This document shows positions 1 through 6,939 of a stretch of 6,983 bases of DNA, piece after piece. Source of the DNA: an uncultured Clostridia bacterium (GTDB taxonomy: Bacteria; Bacillota; Clostridia; Christensenellales; Aristaeellaceae); assembly GCA_946042585.1 (NCBI GenBank), contig CAMGDO010000044.1, positions 1-6,983 of the forward strand, given 5' to 3'. The translations under genes and the position numbers were made by a program. Position 1 is the stretch's first letter. Each line of letters starts with the position of its first letter. The notes below the pieces were generated by a model, which saw only the letters and a program-made list of their open reading frames with translations, searched no databases and was not told where the DNA came from.

Positions 1-10
1 TAAGAGACAG
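1..10. other. Nextera/Tn5 mosaic-end remnant (sequencing adapter, not genomic)
   Basis: The first ten bases, TAAGAGACAG, equal the inner ten bases of the 19-base Tn5 mosaic end used in Nextera libraries (AGATGTGTATAAGAGACAG). Alone this could be chance, but the opposite end of the window holds a full copy in the inverted orientation followed by the rest of the adapter, so an untrimmed adapter is by far the best reading. On the minus strand these bases would add false residues to the end of the phosphatase fragment. Genomic sequence starts at base 11. Confidence 0.9.
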
Positions 11-584
11 CCATATCGTTCAGGCCGTCCGAGCACAGCAGCCATATATCGCCCGGGGATTTGAGCGTTCTGAACACATCGGGCGTGACCGCCTCATCCG
101 TGCCAATCGCGCGGGTGATGACGCTGCGATAGGGATGCACGCGCGCTTCCTGCGCGGTGATGGCGCCGGAGCGCACCATTTCACCCACCATGGAATGATC
201 GTCCGTCATCTGATGCAGCCGCCCGTCGCGGAACAGATAGGCGCGGCTGTCTCCCACATGGCCGACAAGCACATGCGTATCCTCCTCCCACAGCACCGTC
301 AGCGTCGTGCCCATGCCGGACAAATTGTCGTCCCCGCGCTGCTTTTCATACACAGCGGCATTGGCCGACAGCATCGCCTGCATCAGGGTGCCGGGCTGCG
401 GCAGCTGATTTTCCAGCCGCTCCGCCAGCGTCTGCGCAGCCAGAGCGCTGGCCACTTCGCCCGCTTTGTGTCCGCCCATGCCGTCAGCCAGAATATACAG
501 CCCGTGCGCGCCTTCGCGCACCAGCACCGTATCCTCATTCAGCTCGCGCACAAGGCCGATATGGCTCATGGTATACGCCTTCAT
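11..584 (-). CDS. prpC: PP2C-family Ser/Thr protein phosphatase (Stp/PrpC type), 5' part only
   Basis: This is a cytoplasmic metal-dependent phosphatase that removes phosphate from Ser/Thr residues. In Bacillota it normally opposes the PASTA kinase PrkC/Stk1. The frame stays open to the left edge, so only 191 codons remain of a family usually near 240-250 residues. PP2C motifs appear in order: RELNED (13-18), ADGMGGHKAGE (33-43, metal-binding Asp34), SGMGTT (89-94), GHVGDSRAY (108-116), DDHS (128-131), HPYRSVITRAIG (150-161) and SDGL (185-188, metal ligand Asp186). The last conserved Asp, in the usual DNIT-type motif, lies beyond the edge. The start is ATG at 584, preceded by AGGAGG at 597-592 with 7-nt spacing. 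It overlaps the rlmN stop by 4 nt (ATGA), which suggests translational coupling. Codons to the left of base 11 are adapter. The kinase partner is expected immediately downstream, outside the window. Confidence 0.95.
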
Positions 585-1633
585 GCTTCGCCCTCCTGAC
601 TGCGATCCTCCAGATAATGACGCCTGAGCTGCCCGCAGGCACCGTCGATATCGTCGCCCATTTCGCGCCGTCGCGTCACGGAAATATGCCTGTTTTCCAA
701 TTCCTGCATAAAGCGCTGAATGGCCTGCTCATCCGCGCCTCGCAGCGTTTTTTCTTCCACCGAGTTCAGCGGAATGACATTGACATGGCATTGCATGCCG
801 CGCAGGCGCTGCGCCAATTCTGCCGCGTGCTCGGGCCGGGAATTCAGCTGATCCACCAATGCGTATTCAAAAATCACGCGGCGGCCCGTTTTCTCGATAT
901 AATACCGGCAGGCGTCCAGCACATCCTCCATGCGAAAGGCATTGGCCACCGGCATCAGCTGCCTGCGAATCAGATCGTTTGGCGCGTGAAGCGACAAAGA
1001 CAGGGTGACCGGCAGCCCCTCTTCAGCAAAGCGCTTCATCTGCGGCACCAGGCCGCAGGTGCTCAGCGAAATATGCCTGAGCCCGATATTCAGCCCTTTC
1101 TCATGGCTGACCAGCCGCAGAAAGCGCGTCACCTCATCATAATTATCCAGCGGCTCGCCGCTGCCCATCAGCACAATATTGGATACCCGCCCGTCAGAAA
1201 TCTGCCGGGAGGCGCAATGCACCTGACTGAGCATTTCCGCTGCCGTCAGATTGCGCACGCAGCCGTTGAGCGTGCTGGCGCAGAACGCGCAGCCCATCCG
1301 GCAGCCCACCTGCGTGGACAGGCACAGCGTATAGCCGTGATGATAGTGCATCAGCACGCCTTCCACAATATTGCCGTCCCGCAGAGCATACAGCATTTTC
1401 TGCGTGCCATCCAGCTGGGAAACGCGCTTTTCCAGCAGATGAACAGGCTGATCGGCATAGCGCTCCTCCAGCTGCGCACGCAGCTGCCGGGAAAGATTGG
1501 TCATCTCCTCAAAGCGCGCGCCGCGGTGCAGCCATTCAAACACCTGTCTGGAACGAAACGCGGGCAGGGCATACTGCTTCAGCTCATCGCTGAGTTCCTC
1601 CGGAAACAGCCCCAGCAGTTCTTTCTTTTCCAT
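581..1633 (-). CDS. rlmN: 23S rRNA (adenine-2503-C2)-methyltransferase / tRNA m2A37 methyltransferase RlmN
   Basis: RlmN is a radical SAM enzyme that methylates C2 of A2503 in 23S rRNA and, in characterised members, A37 of some tRNAs, tuning the peptidyl-transferase centre and decoding. It has 350 residues, near the usual 345-385. The 4Fe-4S motif CxxxCxxC is Cys111, Cys115, Cys118. Cys104, seven residues before it, matches the conserved E. coli Cys118. The C-terminal DIDGACGQL carries Cys333, the methyl-carrying cysteine. MGSGEPLDN (156-164) is the SAM-binding GEP motif, with Ser where Met is common, and SLHAPND lies at 214-220. The chosen start is ATG at 1633, with GGAG at 1645-1642 (8-nt spacing) and an N-terminus of typical family type. 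A GTG in frame at 1654 would add seven residues and overlap rsmB, and is less likely. The gene lies 13 nt after the rsmB stop. Its last codons (SQEGEA) contain the Shine-Dalgarno of the phosphatase gene. Confidence 0.97.
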   Translation of the reverse strand: MEKKELLGLFPEELSDELKQYALPAFRSRQVFEWLHRGARFEEMTNLSRQLRAQLEERYADQPVHLLEKRVSQLDGTQKMLYALRDGNIVEGVLMHYHHGYTLCLSTQVGCRMGCAFCASTLNGCVRNLTAAEMLSQVHCASRQISDGRVSNIVLMGSGEPLDNYDEVTRFLRLVSHEKGLNIGLRHISLSTCGLVPQMKRFAEEGLPVTLSLSLHAPNDLIRRQLMPVANAFRMEDVLDACRYYIEKTGRRVIFEYALVDQLNSRPEHAAELAQRLRGMQCHVNVIPLNSVEEKTLRGADEQAIQRFMQELENRHISVTRRREMGDDIDGACGQLRRHYLEDRSQEGEA

Positions 1634-1641
1634 TCGTTTTT

Positions 1642-1645
1642 CTCC
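1642..1645 (-). promoter_or_regulatory. Ribosome binding site that decides the rlmN start
   Basis: GGAG on the minus strand sits 8 nt upstream of the ATG at 1633 and just past the rsmB stop (1649-1647). It supports ATG 1633 over the upstream in-frame GTG at 1654, which lies before this site and inside rsmB. Confidence 0.7.
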
Positions 1646-1646
1646 G

Positions 1647-3122
1647 TCACACACGCTTCATGCGCGCCACAAAGAAGCCCTCCACATCGTCGCGGCAGGG
1701 CAGCAGCTGCAAGCCGTTTTCATTCGCCTGTGCGCGCAGCTGAGCGGGGATGCTCTCCGGCAGCGCATCCATTCTGAAATCGGGATGGCGCTGCAGGAAG
1801 CTGGCAATCTGGCGTTCGTTTTCGTCCTTGAGCATGCTGCAGGTGGAATACACCAGCACGCCGCCCCGGCGCACATACTGAGCGCATGTGTCAAGGAGCT
1901 TATGCTGCGTCTGCACCAGTTCAATAATGGATTCCCTGCTATGGCGGTATTTCACATCGGGCTTGTCGTCCATCACGCCCAGCCCGCTGCACGGCGCATC
2001 CAGCAGCACGGCATCCATCCGCTCCACCATGTCCTCGCGCAGGCGCATGGCGTCGCGCGCGCTCACACGGACATTCTCCAGATGCAGCCGCCTGACCGCC
2101 GCGCGAATCAGCTCCGTGCGGTGCTCGTGCAAATCCCACGCGTACACACGGCCCGTTCCCTCCATGCGTTCCGCCATATAGACCGTCTTGCCGCCGGGCG
2201 CGGCGCAGCAGTCCAGCACATTCATGCCGTGCGCAGCGCCCACAGCCTCCGCTGCCAGCATGCTGCCCTCGCCCTGAATGGAGAAAAGACCGCCCGCAAA
2301 ATCGCTGTCGCGGGCAATCTGCATGGCGCCATACACGCGCACCGCCCCCGGCATCACGCCCTTTTGGGTTTCCCACACCTTTTTTTCCAGCAGCCGGGCA
2401 AACTGCGCCTCGGTCTGGCCATAGGTCGGACGGATGGTGATAAAGTGCTTTTCGGTGCGATAGGCGGCAATCTGCTTCGCCGTTTCCGCGCCGTAATCGT
2501 CTATCAGCTGCTGCGCCAGCCATTCAGGCAGCGAATACATCACCGACAAATACTTTGCGCCCTCGCTCTCATCCGGCCAATGGATTTTGTCCTTGTTCTC
2601 CGTCAGGCGACGCAGCACAGCATTGACCATGCCGGCGAAGGGATCCAGATGCAATTCACGCGTCAGCTTCACTGCCTCATTCACCGCCGCGCTGTCAGGC
2701 ACCCGGTCATGCAGCATGATCTGACAGGCCGCCGTACGCAGAATATTGCGCACGCGCGCCTCCAGCGCGTCCGCATCCCGCAAAAAGCCGTTGAGCGCAT
2801 AGTCCAGATAATACAGATTTTCCAGCGTGCGATACACAATGCTGGCGCACAGACGGCGATCAAGCTGATTCAGATTCACCGCGCTGAGTCTTTCATCCAG
2901 CGACAATGCGGCATACGCCTCGTTGTCCAATACATCGCAGATGACATTCAGCGCCACCATGCGCGGATTGGCATTGCTGCGCGGCATCCGCATCTCCGGC
3001 CGTGCCTGCGGCGCTATCTGGCGCTGATTCATCGCGGGACGCGCAGCAGGATTGCCGGTGCCGGGGCGGGCAAAGGGCTTTTGCCCCGGTCGATTGTTCC
3101 GATTGTCAGGCTTATTCTGCAT
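1647..3122 (-). CDS. rsmB: 16S rRNA (cytosine-967-C5)-methyltransferase RsmB (Sun/Fmu)
   Basis: RsmB uses SAM to methylate C967 (E. coli numbering) of 16S rRNA at C5. From ATG 3122 it has 491 residues, against about 430-450 for typical members. The excess is a basic, Asn/Arg/Pro/Gln-rich N-terminal stretch of about 50 residues before the family start NPR (52-54). A NusB-like RNA-binding domain follows (about 52-180, with DRRLCASIVYRTLENL at 88-103), then the Rossmann methyltransferase: CAAPGGKT (306-313), acidic SAM ligands near Asp330 and Asp357, DAPCSGLG (375-382, Cys378) and YSTCSM (425-430, catalytic-type Cys428). The segment usually containing VQDxSS reads SIQGEGSM here. Candidate starts are TTG 3140, ATG 3122 (GAGAG five bases upstream, 11-nt overlap with fmt) and ATG 2987 (GGAG six bases upstream, no extension). 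I chose ATG 3122 because it keeps the tight operon spacing. The function is secure; the start is not. Confidence 0.95.
   Translation of the reverse strand: MQNKPDNRNNRPGQKPFARPGTGNPAARPAMNQRQIAPQARPEMRMPRSNANPRMVALNVICDVLDNEAYAALSLDERLSAVNLNQLDRRLCASIVYRTLENLYYLDYALNGFLRDADALEARVRNILRTAACQIMLHDRVPDSAAVNEAVKLTRELHLDPFAGMVNAVLRRLTENKDKIHWPDESEGAKYLSVMYSLPEWLAQQLIDDYGAETAKQIAAYRTEKHFITIRPTYGQTEAQFARLLEKKVWETQKGVMPGAVRVYGAMQIARDSDFAGGLFSIQGEGSMLAAEAVGAAHGMNVLDCCAAPGGKTVYMAERMEGTGRVYAWDLHEHRTELIRAAVRRLHLENVRVSARDAMRLREDMVERMDAVLLDAPCSGLGVMDDKPDVKYRHSRESIIELVQTQHKLLDTCAQYVRRGGVLVYSTCSMLKDENERQIASFLQRHPDFRMDALPESIPAQLRAQANENGLQLLPCRDDVEGFFVARMKRV
2994..2997 (-). promoter_or_regulatory. Possible internal ribosome binding site for a shorter rsmB start
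   Basis: GGAG lies 6 nt upstream of an in-frame ATG at 2987, inside the rsmB frame. Starting there gives a protein of 446 residues, the usual family length, beginning MPRSNANPR. It would leave about 124 bases between the fmt stop and the rsmB start, unlike the other tight junctions in this operon. It may be a real start, a secondary start, or chance. Confidence 0.35.
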
Positions 3123-4056
3123 CCGTGCTCTCGGGCGCAATCCTGTCGCCCGCCTCCATTTTGTGTCCGCGCAGGTAATCCACAGCGTTCATGGGCTTTC
3201 CTCCCGCCGCCTGAATGCGGACAAGATTCAGCGCGCCATCCAGCGTCTTCACCCACAGTCCCCTGCGGGGATCGGCCATCACAATCGTACCGGGCGCTTC
3301 GCTGCCGTCATAGCTTTCCGCCTGCGCGGAAAGCACCTTGTATGCGCCGGCATACGCGCCCGGCCAGGGCGTCATACCGCGCACCAGGCAGGCAAGCTCC
3401 TTTGATGTGCGGGCAAAATCCATCCTGCCCGTTTCCTTTTTCAGCAGCGGATAATAGCTTGCATATCTTTCATCCTGCTTTTCCCGCGGGCATGTGCCTG
3501 CCTCAAGGGCGCGCAGCGTTTCAATCAGCAATTCCGCGCCCACCTGCGCCAGACGGACAACCAGCTCGCCCGCCGTTTCCTCAGGGCCGATTTCCACCTC
3601 GCGCTTCATCAGAATATCGCCCGTATCCATGCCCCTGTCCGTCATCATGGTGGTCACGCCCGTCACCGTTTCCCCCTGCGCAATCGCCCAGTTGACCGGC
3701 GCGCTGCCGCGATACGCAGGCAGCAGCGACGCATGCACATTCACCGTGCCCAGACGCGGAATATCCAGCACCTCCTGCGAGAGAATGTGCCCGAATGCCG
3801 CCGTCACGCACAGATCAGGCTGAAGCTCCAGCAGCGGCGCCACGCCGTCCACACGCGTTTTGAGAGGCTGAAACACCGGAATCTGATGCGCCAATGCGCA
3901 TTGCTTGACGGGACAGAAGGCAATCTTCTTGCCGCGCCCGCTGGGCTTGTCCGGCTGACAGACTACCCCCACCACATCATATCCCGCATGGAGCAGCGCC
4001 TCCAGCGAAGGCACGCCGTATTCGGGCGTGCCCATAAACACAACGCGCAGCGCCAT
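3112..4056 (-). CDS. fmt: Methionyl-tRNA formyltransferase Fmt
   Basis: Fmt transfers a formyl group from 10-formyltetrahydrofolate to the amino group of Met-tRNAi, making the bacterial initiator. Its length of 314 residues is typical. The N-terminal Rossmann domain opens with RVVFMGTPEYGVPSLEAL (4-21). The catalytic residues Asn106, His108 and Asp144 fall at the same numbers as in E. coli Fmt, within VNVHASLLPAYRGSAPVNWA (105-124) and TDRGMDTGDIL (139-149). The tRNA-binding C-terminal domain covers about 205-314 and includes the conserved TPWPGAYA (229-236). The start is ATG at 4056, sharing one base with the def stop (TGATG), with AGGAGG at 4069-4064 and 7-nt spacing. That Shine-Dalgarno is formed by the Glu codons at the end of def. 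Pairing with def is the usual arrangement, because Def removes what Fmt adds. Stop TAA is at 3114-3112, inside the predicted start of rsmB. Confidence 0.98.
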   Translation of the reverse strand: MALRVVFMGTPEYGVPSLEALLHAGYDVVGVVCQPDKPSGRGKKIAFCPVKQCALAHQIPVFQPLKTRVDGVAPLLELQPDLCVTAAFGHILSQEVLDIPRLGTVNVHASLLPAYRGSAPVNWAIAQGETVTGVTTMMTDRGMDTGDILMKREVEIGPEETAGELVVRLAQVGAELLIETLRALEAGTCPREKQDERYASYYPLLKKETGRMDFARTSKELACLVRGMTPWPGAYAGAYKVLSAQAESYDGSEAPGTIVMADPRRGLWVKTLDGALNLVRIQAAGGKPMNAVDYLRGHKMEAGDRIAPESTDAE

Positions 4057-4526
4057 CAGGCTTCCTCCTCTTCCACGATCTCGTGATCCTCAATGTCGAT
4101 ATACAGTTTGCCGTCCAGATGGTCGATCTCATGGCAGAAGGCGCGGGCCAGCAGCCCCTCGCCCGTGATCTCAAAGAACTTGCCGTGGCGATCCTGCGCA
4201 CGCACGGTCACCTTGTCCGGACGCGTCACAAAGCCCTGCCGCCCCGGCTTGCTCAGGCACCCCTCCGGGCCGGCCTGTTCCCCTTCCATGGCAATGATTT
4301 CGGGATTGATCAGCTCGATGAGTCCGTTGTCATCCTGCACGTCAATCACCACCACCCGGCGCAGAATGCCGATCTGCGGGCCTGCCAGACCCACGCCCTC
4401 GGCATCATACATGGTGTCTGCCATATCGCGCAGCAAAAGCCACAGCCGCAGATTGAATTTCTCCACCGGATGGCATACCTTGCGCAGCCGGTCGTCGCCG
4501 AATTTCACAATTTCCTTTACAGCCAT
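4056..4526 (-). CDS. def: Peptide deformylase Def
   Basis: Def is a metal hydrolase, usually Fe2+, that removes the N-formyl group from the first Met of nascent proteins at the ribosome. It has 156 residues, normal for short clostridial-type deformylases. All three motifs are present: motif I GVGLAGPQ (44-51, with Gly at 49 where the consensus GxGxAAxQ has Ala), motif II EGCLS (88-92, metal ligand Cys90) and motif III HEIDH (132-136, ligands His132 and His136, catalytic Glu133). It ends in an acidic EEEEA tail whose codons supply the fmt Shine-Dalgarno. I chose ATG at 4526 ([16 protein letters not shown]) because it follows a clear AAAGGAG and matches the family N-terminus. The frame is open upstream to 4634, but that part lies within priA and encodes nothing deformylase-like. 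The gene begins 19 nt after the priA stop and overlaps fmt by one base. Confidence 0.98.
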   Translation of the reverse strand: MAVKEIVKFGDDRLRKVCHPVEKFNLRLWLLLRDMADTMYDAEGVGLAGPQIGILRRVVVIDVQDDNGLIELINPEIIAMEGEQAGPEGCLSKPGRQGFVTRPDKVTVRAQDRHGKFFEITGEGLLARAFCHEIDHLDGKLYIDIEDHEIVEEEEA

Positions 4527-4537
4527 AGTTATTTTAT

Positions 4538-4544
4538 CTCCTTT
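4538..4544 (-). promoter_or_regulatory. Ribosome binding site that decides the def start
   Basis: AAAGGAG on the minus strand lies in the 19-nt gap after the priA stop (4548-4546), with 11 nt to ATG 4526. It rules out the longer reading frame that begins at 4634 inside priA. Confidence 0.8.
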
Positions 4545-4545
4545 G

Positions 4546-6771
4546 TCATGCCATCGTGGCGGGATTGATTTCCAGTAATACGTCGCACGGCCAGTCGCCA
4601 TCGGCCAGCTTCTGCATATATTCCAGCGCCTCACGGCTGTCCGGGTGCTCCAGCAGCTTGATCAGCACCTGCGCGCGAAATCTTCCGCGCAGAAAACGGA
4701 TGGGCGCGTCATCCTGACGAATGAACAGCACGCGGCGGCGCAAAGACGGATGATCGTTTACAAACGCCTGCAGCTGCTCCATCAAAAGGCAGCTGACCTC
4801 TTGCGCCGTTTCCGCGCTTTCCGCTGTGCACAGCAGCCGCGCCAGCATCGTAAACGGCGGATACAGATCGCGCTTTCTGCGCGCAAACTCCATGCGGTAA
4901 AACGCGCGATAATCCTGCGCAGCTGCCGCCCGGATGGCGTAATGCCCGGGCGTGTAAGTCTGAATGACCACCTCGCCGGGGTGCTCCGCGCGCCCTGCCC
5001 GTCCCGCCACCTGTGTCAGCAGCTGAAATGTGCGCTCCGGCGCACGGTAATCGGGCATGTTCAGCGACATATCCGCCAGCACCGCGCCTACCAGCGTAAC
5101 GCTCGGGAAATCCAGCCCCTTGGCGATCATCTGCGTGCCGATGAGCACCTGCGCCTCGCGCGCGCGGAAGCGGCTGAGCAGCTTTGCATGCGCGTCCTTG
5201 CCGCTGGTGGTGTCGTTATCCATGCGAATCACGCCTGCATTCGGATAGCGTTTTCTGATCTCCTGTTCCACCCTCTGCGTGCCAATGCCGCAGGAACGGA
5301 TATAGGAGCTGCCGCACGACGGACACTGCTCCGGCATGGGCACAACGCTGCCGCACCAGTGGCAGTGAAGGCTGTGATCCGTCTCGTGATACGTCATGCT
5401 CACATCGCAGTTCCGGCAATGAATGGGCTCGCCGCAGGCGCGGCAGTTGACAAACTGCGCATAGCCGCGCCGGTTGATGAAAAGCATCATCTGACGCCCC
5501 GCCTGCATGCACTCATCCATCTTCATGAGCAGCGTCTGGGAGAAAATTCCCTTGTTGCCCAGCCGCAGCTCCTCGCGCATGTCCACCACCGTCACCTCCG
5601 GCAGCGGTCTGTCATGCACGCGCCGCCGCATTTCCAGCAGCGTGTAATCCCCACGCTCCATTCGGGCAAAGGACAGAATGGAGGGCGTCGCGCTGGCCAG
5701 CACAAGCGCGGCATGCTCCCGTTTCGCCCGCGAAAGCGCAATCTCCCGCGCGTCATACTGCGGAAAATGCTCGTTTTGATAGCTCTGTTCGTGTTCTTCA
5801 TCCACCACGACCAGGCCAAGCTTTTCCACCGGTGCAAAGACCGCCGAGCGCGCGCCGATCACCACGCGCGCTTGCCCCAGACGAATGCGCCGCCATTCAT
5901 CAAAACGCTCGCCAGCGGACAGACGCGAATGCAGCACAGCCGCCACGTCGCCAAAGCGCGCGCGAAACCATGTGACCATCTGCGGCGTGAGCACGATCTC
6001 CGGCACCAGCACAATGGCGCCCCTGCCCATCTCCAGGCATTTTCGCACCGCGCGGATAAACACCTCGCTTTTGCCACTGCCGGTAACCCCATGCAGCAAA
6101 AACGCGCCCGACCCGCGCACTACGGCGGGCAGCAGTTCGCTGAGCACTTCCTGCTGTTCGTCGGTCAGTTCGGGATCTGGCGCCTGCGTAAGCGTATCCG
6201 GATATGGGGAACGCAGTATTTCCTGTTCAATGAGCTCCGCGTATCCACGCCTGCACAGGTCGTTGAGACCCGCACGCGCATCGCTTACCAGCGATCTGAT
6301 TTCCGCCACCGGGTGCGCCTGCCCGTCTGAAAGCAGCTCCAGCAGCAGCCGTCGTTTGCGAGCATTTTTGCAGCCGTCCATAGCCGCCTGCAGCTCGCCG
6401 CCCGAAATCAGCAGACGGGCCATCGTTTCGGTTTTCACCTGCACGCGCCCGCCGCGCATCTCTGCGGGCAGCATCAGCCGCAGCGCCTCAGCCAGCGGAC
6501 AATGGGTATCATGGGCAATCTCCCTGGCCAGATCAATCAGCTCGGGCAGCAGCGCCGGATAGCCTTCCAGCGGCGCAATCACGTCGCGGATTTTCTCCTG
6601 GGCATATTCCGCCGTCTGCGTCAGCCCCAGCACATACCCTTCCTTGCGCATGCGCCCAAAGGGCACCTGCACGCGCATACCGCGCGCTAGCGTCATCCCC
6701 TCCGGCACACGGTAGGTATACACCTGATCGACCGCTTCATGCGCAATGTCTACGATAATCTGGGCGTACAT
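4546..6771 (-). CDS. priA: Primosomal replication restart helicase PriA
   Basis: PriA is a superfamily 2 3'-to-5' DNA helicase that binds abandoned replication forks and D-loops and reloads the replicative helicase. Its 741 residues match the family (E. coli 732). The N-terminal 3'-end-binding domain spans about 1-100, with the typical [14 protein letters not shown] (36-49). A winged-helix-like linker follows. The helicase core has Walker A GVTGSGKS (228-235, Lys234), [12 protein letters not shown] (254-265), DEEH (324-327) and LASATPS (358-364). The eight-cysteine zinc-binding insert is complete: Cys443, 446, 452, 455, 470, 473, 483 and 486. Motif V is [12 protein letters not shown] (545-556), and motif VI is QVAGRAGR (587-594). 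The C-terminal domain ends in [10 protein letters not shown], similar to the usual DVDPxxxL ending. ATG 6771 shares one base with the coaBC stop (TAATG), with GGAG six bases upstream (6781-6778). No truncation or missing key residue is seen. Confidence 0.98.
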   Translation of the reverse strand: MYAQIIVDIAHEAVDQVYTYRVPEGMTLARGMRVQVPFGRMRKEGYVLGLTQTAEYAQEKIRDVIAPLEGYPALLPELIDLAREIAHDTHCPLAEALRLMLPAEMRGGRVQVKTETMARLLISGGELQAAMDGCKNARKRRLLLELLSDGQAHPVAEIRSLVSDARAGLNDLCRRGYAELIEQEILRSPYPDTLTQAPDPELTDEQQEVLSELLPAVVRGSGAFLLHGVTGSGKSEVFIRAVRKCLEMGRGAIVLVPEIVLTPQMVTWFRARFGDVAAVLHSRLSAGERFDEWRRIRLGQARVVIGARSAVFAPVEKLGLVVVDEEHEQSYQNEHFPQYDAREIALSRAKREHAALVLASATPSILSFARMERGDYTLLEMRRRVHDRPLPEVTVVDMREELRLGNKGIFSQTLLMKMDECMQAGRQMMLFINRRGYAQFVNCRACGEPIHCRNCDVSMTYHETDHSLHCHWCGSVVPMPEQCPSCGSSYIRSCGIGTQRVEQEIRKRYPNAGVIRMDNDTTSGKDAHAKLLSRFRAREAQVLIGTQMIAKGLDFPSVTLVGAVLADMSLNMPDYRAPERTFQLLTQVAGRAGRAEHPGEVVIQTYTPGHYAIRAAAAQDYRAFYRMEFARRKRDLYPPFTMLARLLCTAESAETAQEVSCLLMEQLQAFVNDHPSLRRRVLFIRQDDAPIRFLRGRFRAQVLIKLLEHPDSREALEYMQKLADGDWPCDVLLEINPATMA

Positions 6772-6939
6772 TACTTGCTCCGCAGCCGCAGCACATGGTC
6801 AAGAATCACATCCGCCAGCGCGGCCTTGCTCATCAGCGGCAATTCCTCCACGCTGTCGCGGGTGATCAGCGATGCAATGTTGGTATCCACATCAAAGCCT
6901 GCGCCCGCTTTTGTCACATCGTTGGCCACAATCATGTCC
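6771..6939 (-). CDS. coaBC: Bifunctional phosphopantothenoylcysteine synthetase/decarboxylase CoaBC, C-terminal fragment
   Basis: CoaBC makes 4'-phosphopantetheine for coenzyme A: CoaB joins cysteine to 4'-phosphopantothenate using CTP, and CoaC decarboxylates the product. Only the last 55 codons, the end of the CoaB domain, are genomic. They read DMIVANDV (fragment residues 1-8, matching the conserved D-x-IVAND of CoaB), then AGFDVDTNIASLI, where the family has the similar GFxSDxN motif, then the tail ELPLMSKAALADVILDHVL. The frame continues to 6968 and gives an apparent N-terminus MGSEMCIRDR, but that part is translated Nextera adapter, not protein. The fragment starts at the adapter junction (6939/6940), and most of the gene, usually about 400 codons, is missing. 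The stop TAA shares its last base with the priA ATG. The position directly upstream of priA is the standard Bacillota arrangement. Confidence 0.93.

Noticed and set aside
1157..1186. RlmN SAM motif GSGEP instead of GMGEP as a sign of altered function
   Set aside because: The GEP core and all catalytic cysteines are present. Variation at the residue before GEP is, to my knowledge, seen in other Bacillota, so it is not a meaningful anomaly.
617..1777. Plus-strand open frame (about 386 codons) antisense to rlmN
   Set aside because: It is a shadow of rlmN, whose radical SAM motifs are complete on the other strand, and it crosses into rsmB with no recognisable protein features.
1497..3695. Long plus-strand open frame (about 732 codons) opposite rsmB, rlmN and fmt
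   Set aside because: It spans three well-supported minus-strand genes. It has no recognisable domain, and its composition (Arg, His, Gln, Ala rich) is what the complement of GC-rich coding DNA produces.
4527..4545. The priA-def gap as a possible promoter or terminator
   Set aside because: Only 19 bases, mostly taken up by the def ribosome binding site and an A/T-rich spacer, with no hairpin and no room for -35/-10 elements outside priA.
4527..4634. N-terminal extension of Def by 36 codons from an upstream start
   Set aside because: The segment lies mostly in the priA 3' end, has no similarity to deformylases, and a clear Shine-Dalgarno precedes the internal ATG at 4526.
4645..6330. Plus-strand open frame (about 561 codons) antisense to priA
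   Set aside because: It is entirely inside a priA gene with all motifs intact, its composition is typical of an antisense shadow, and I saw no convincing start context or domain.
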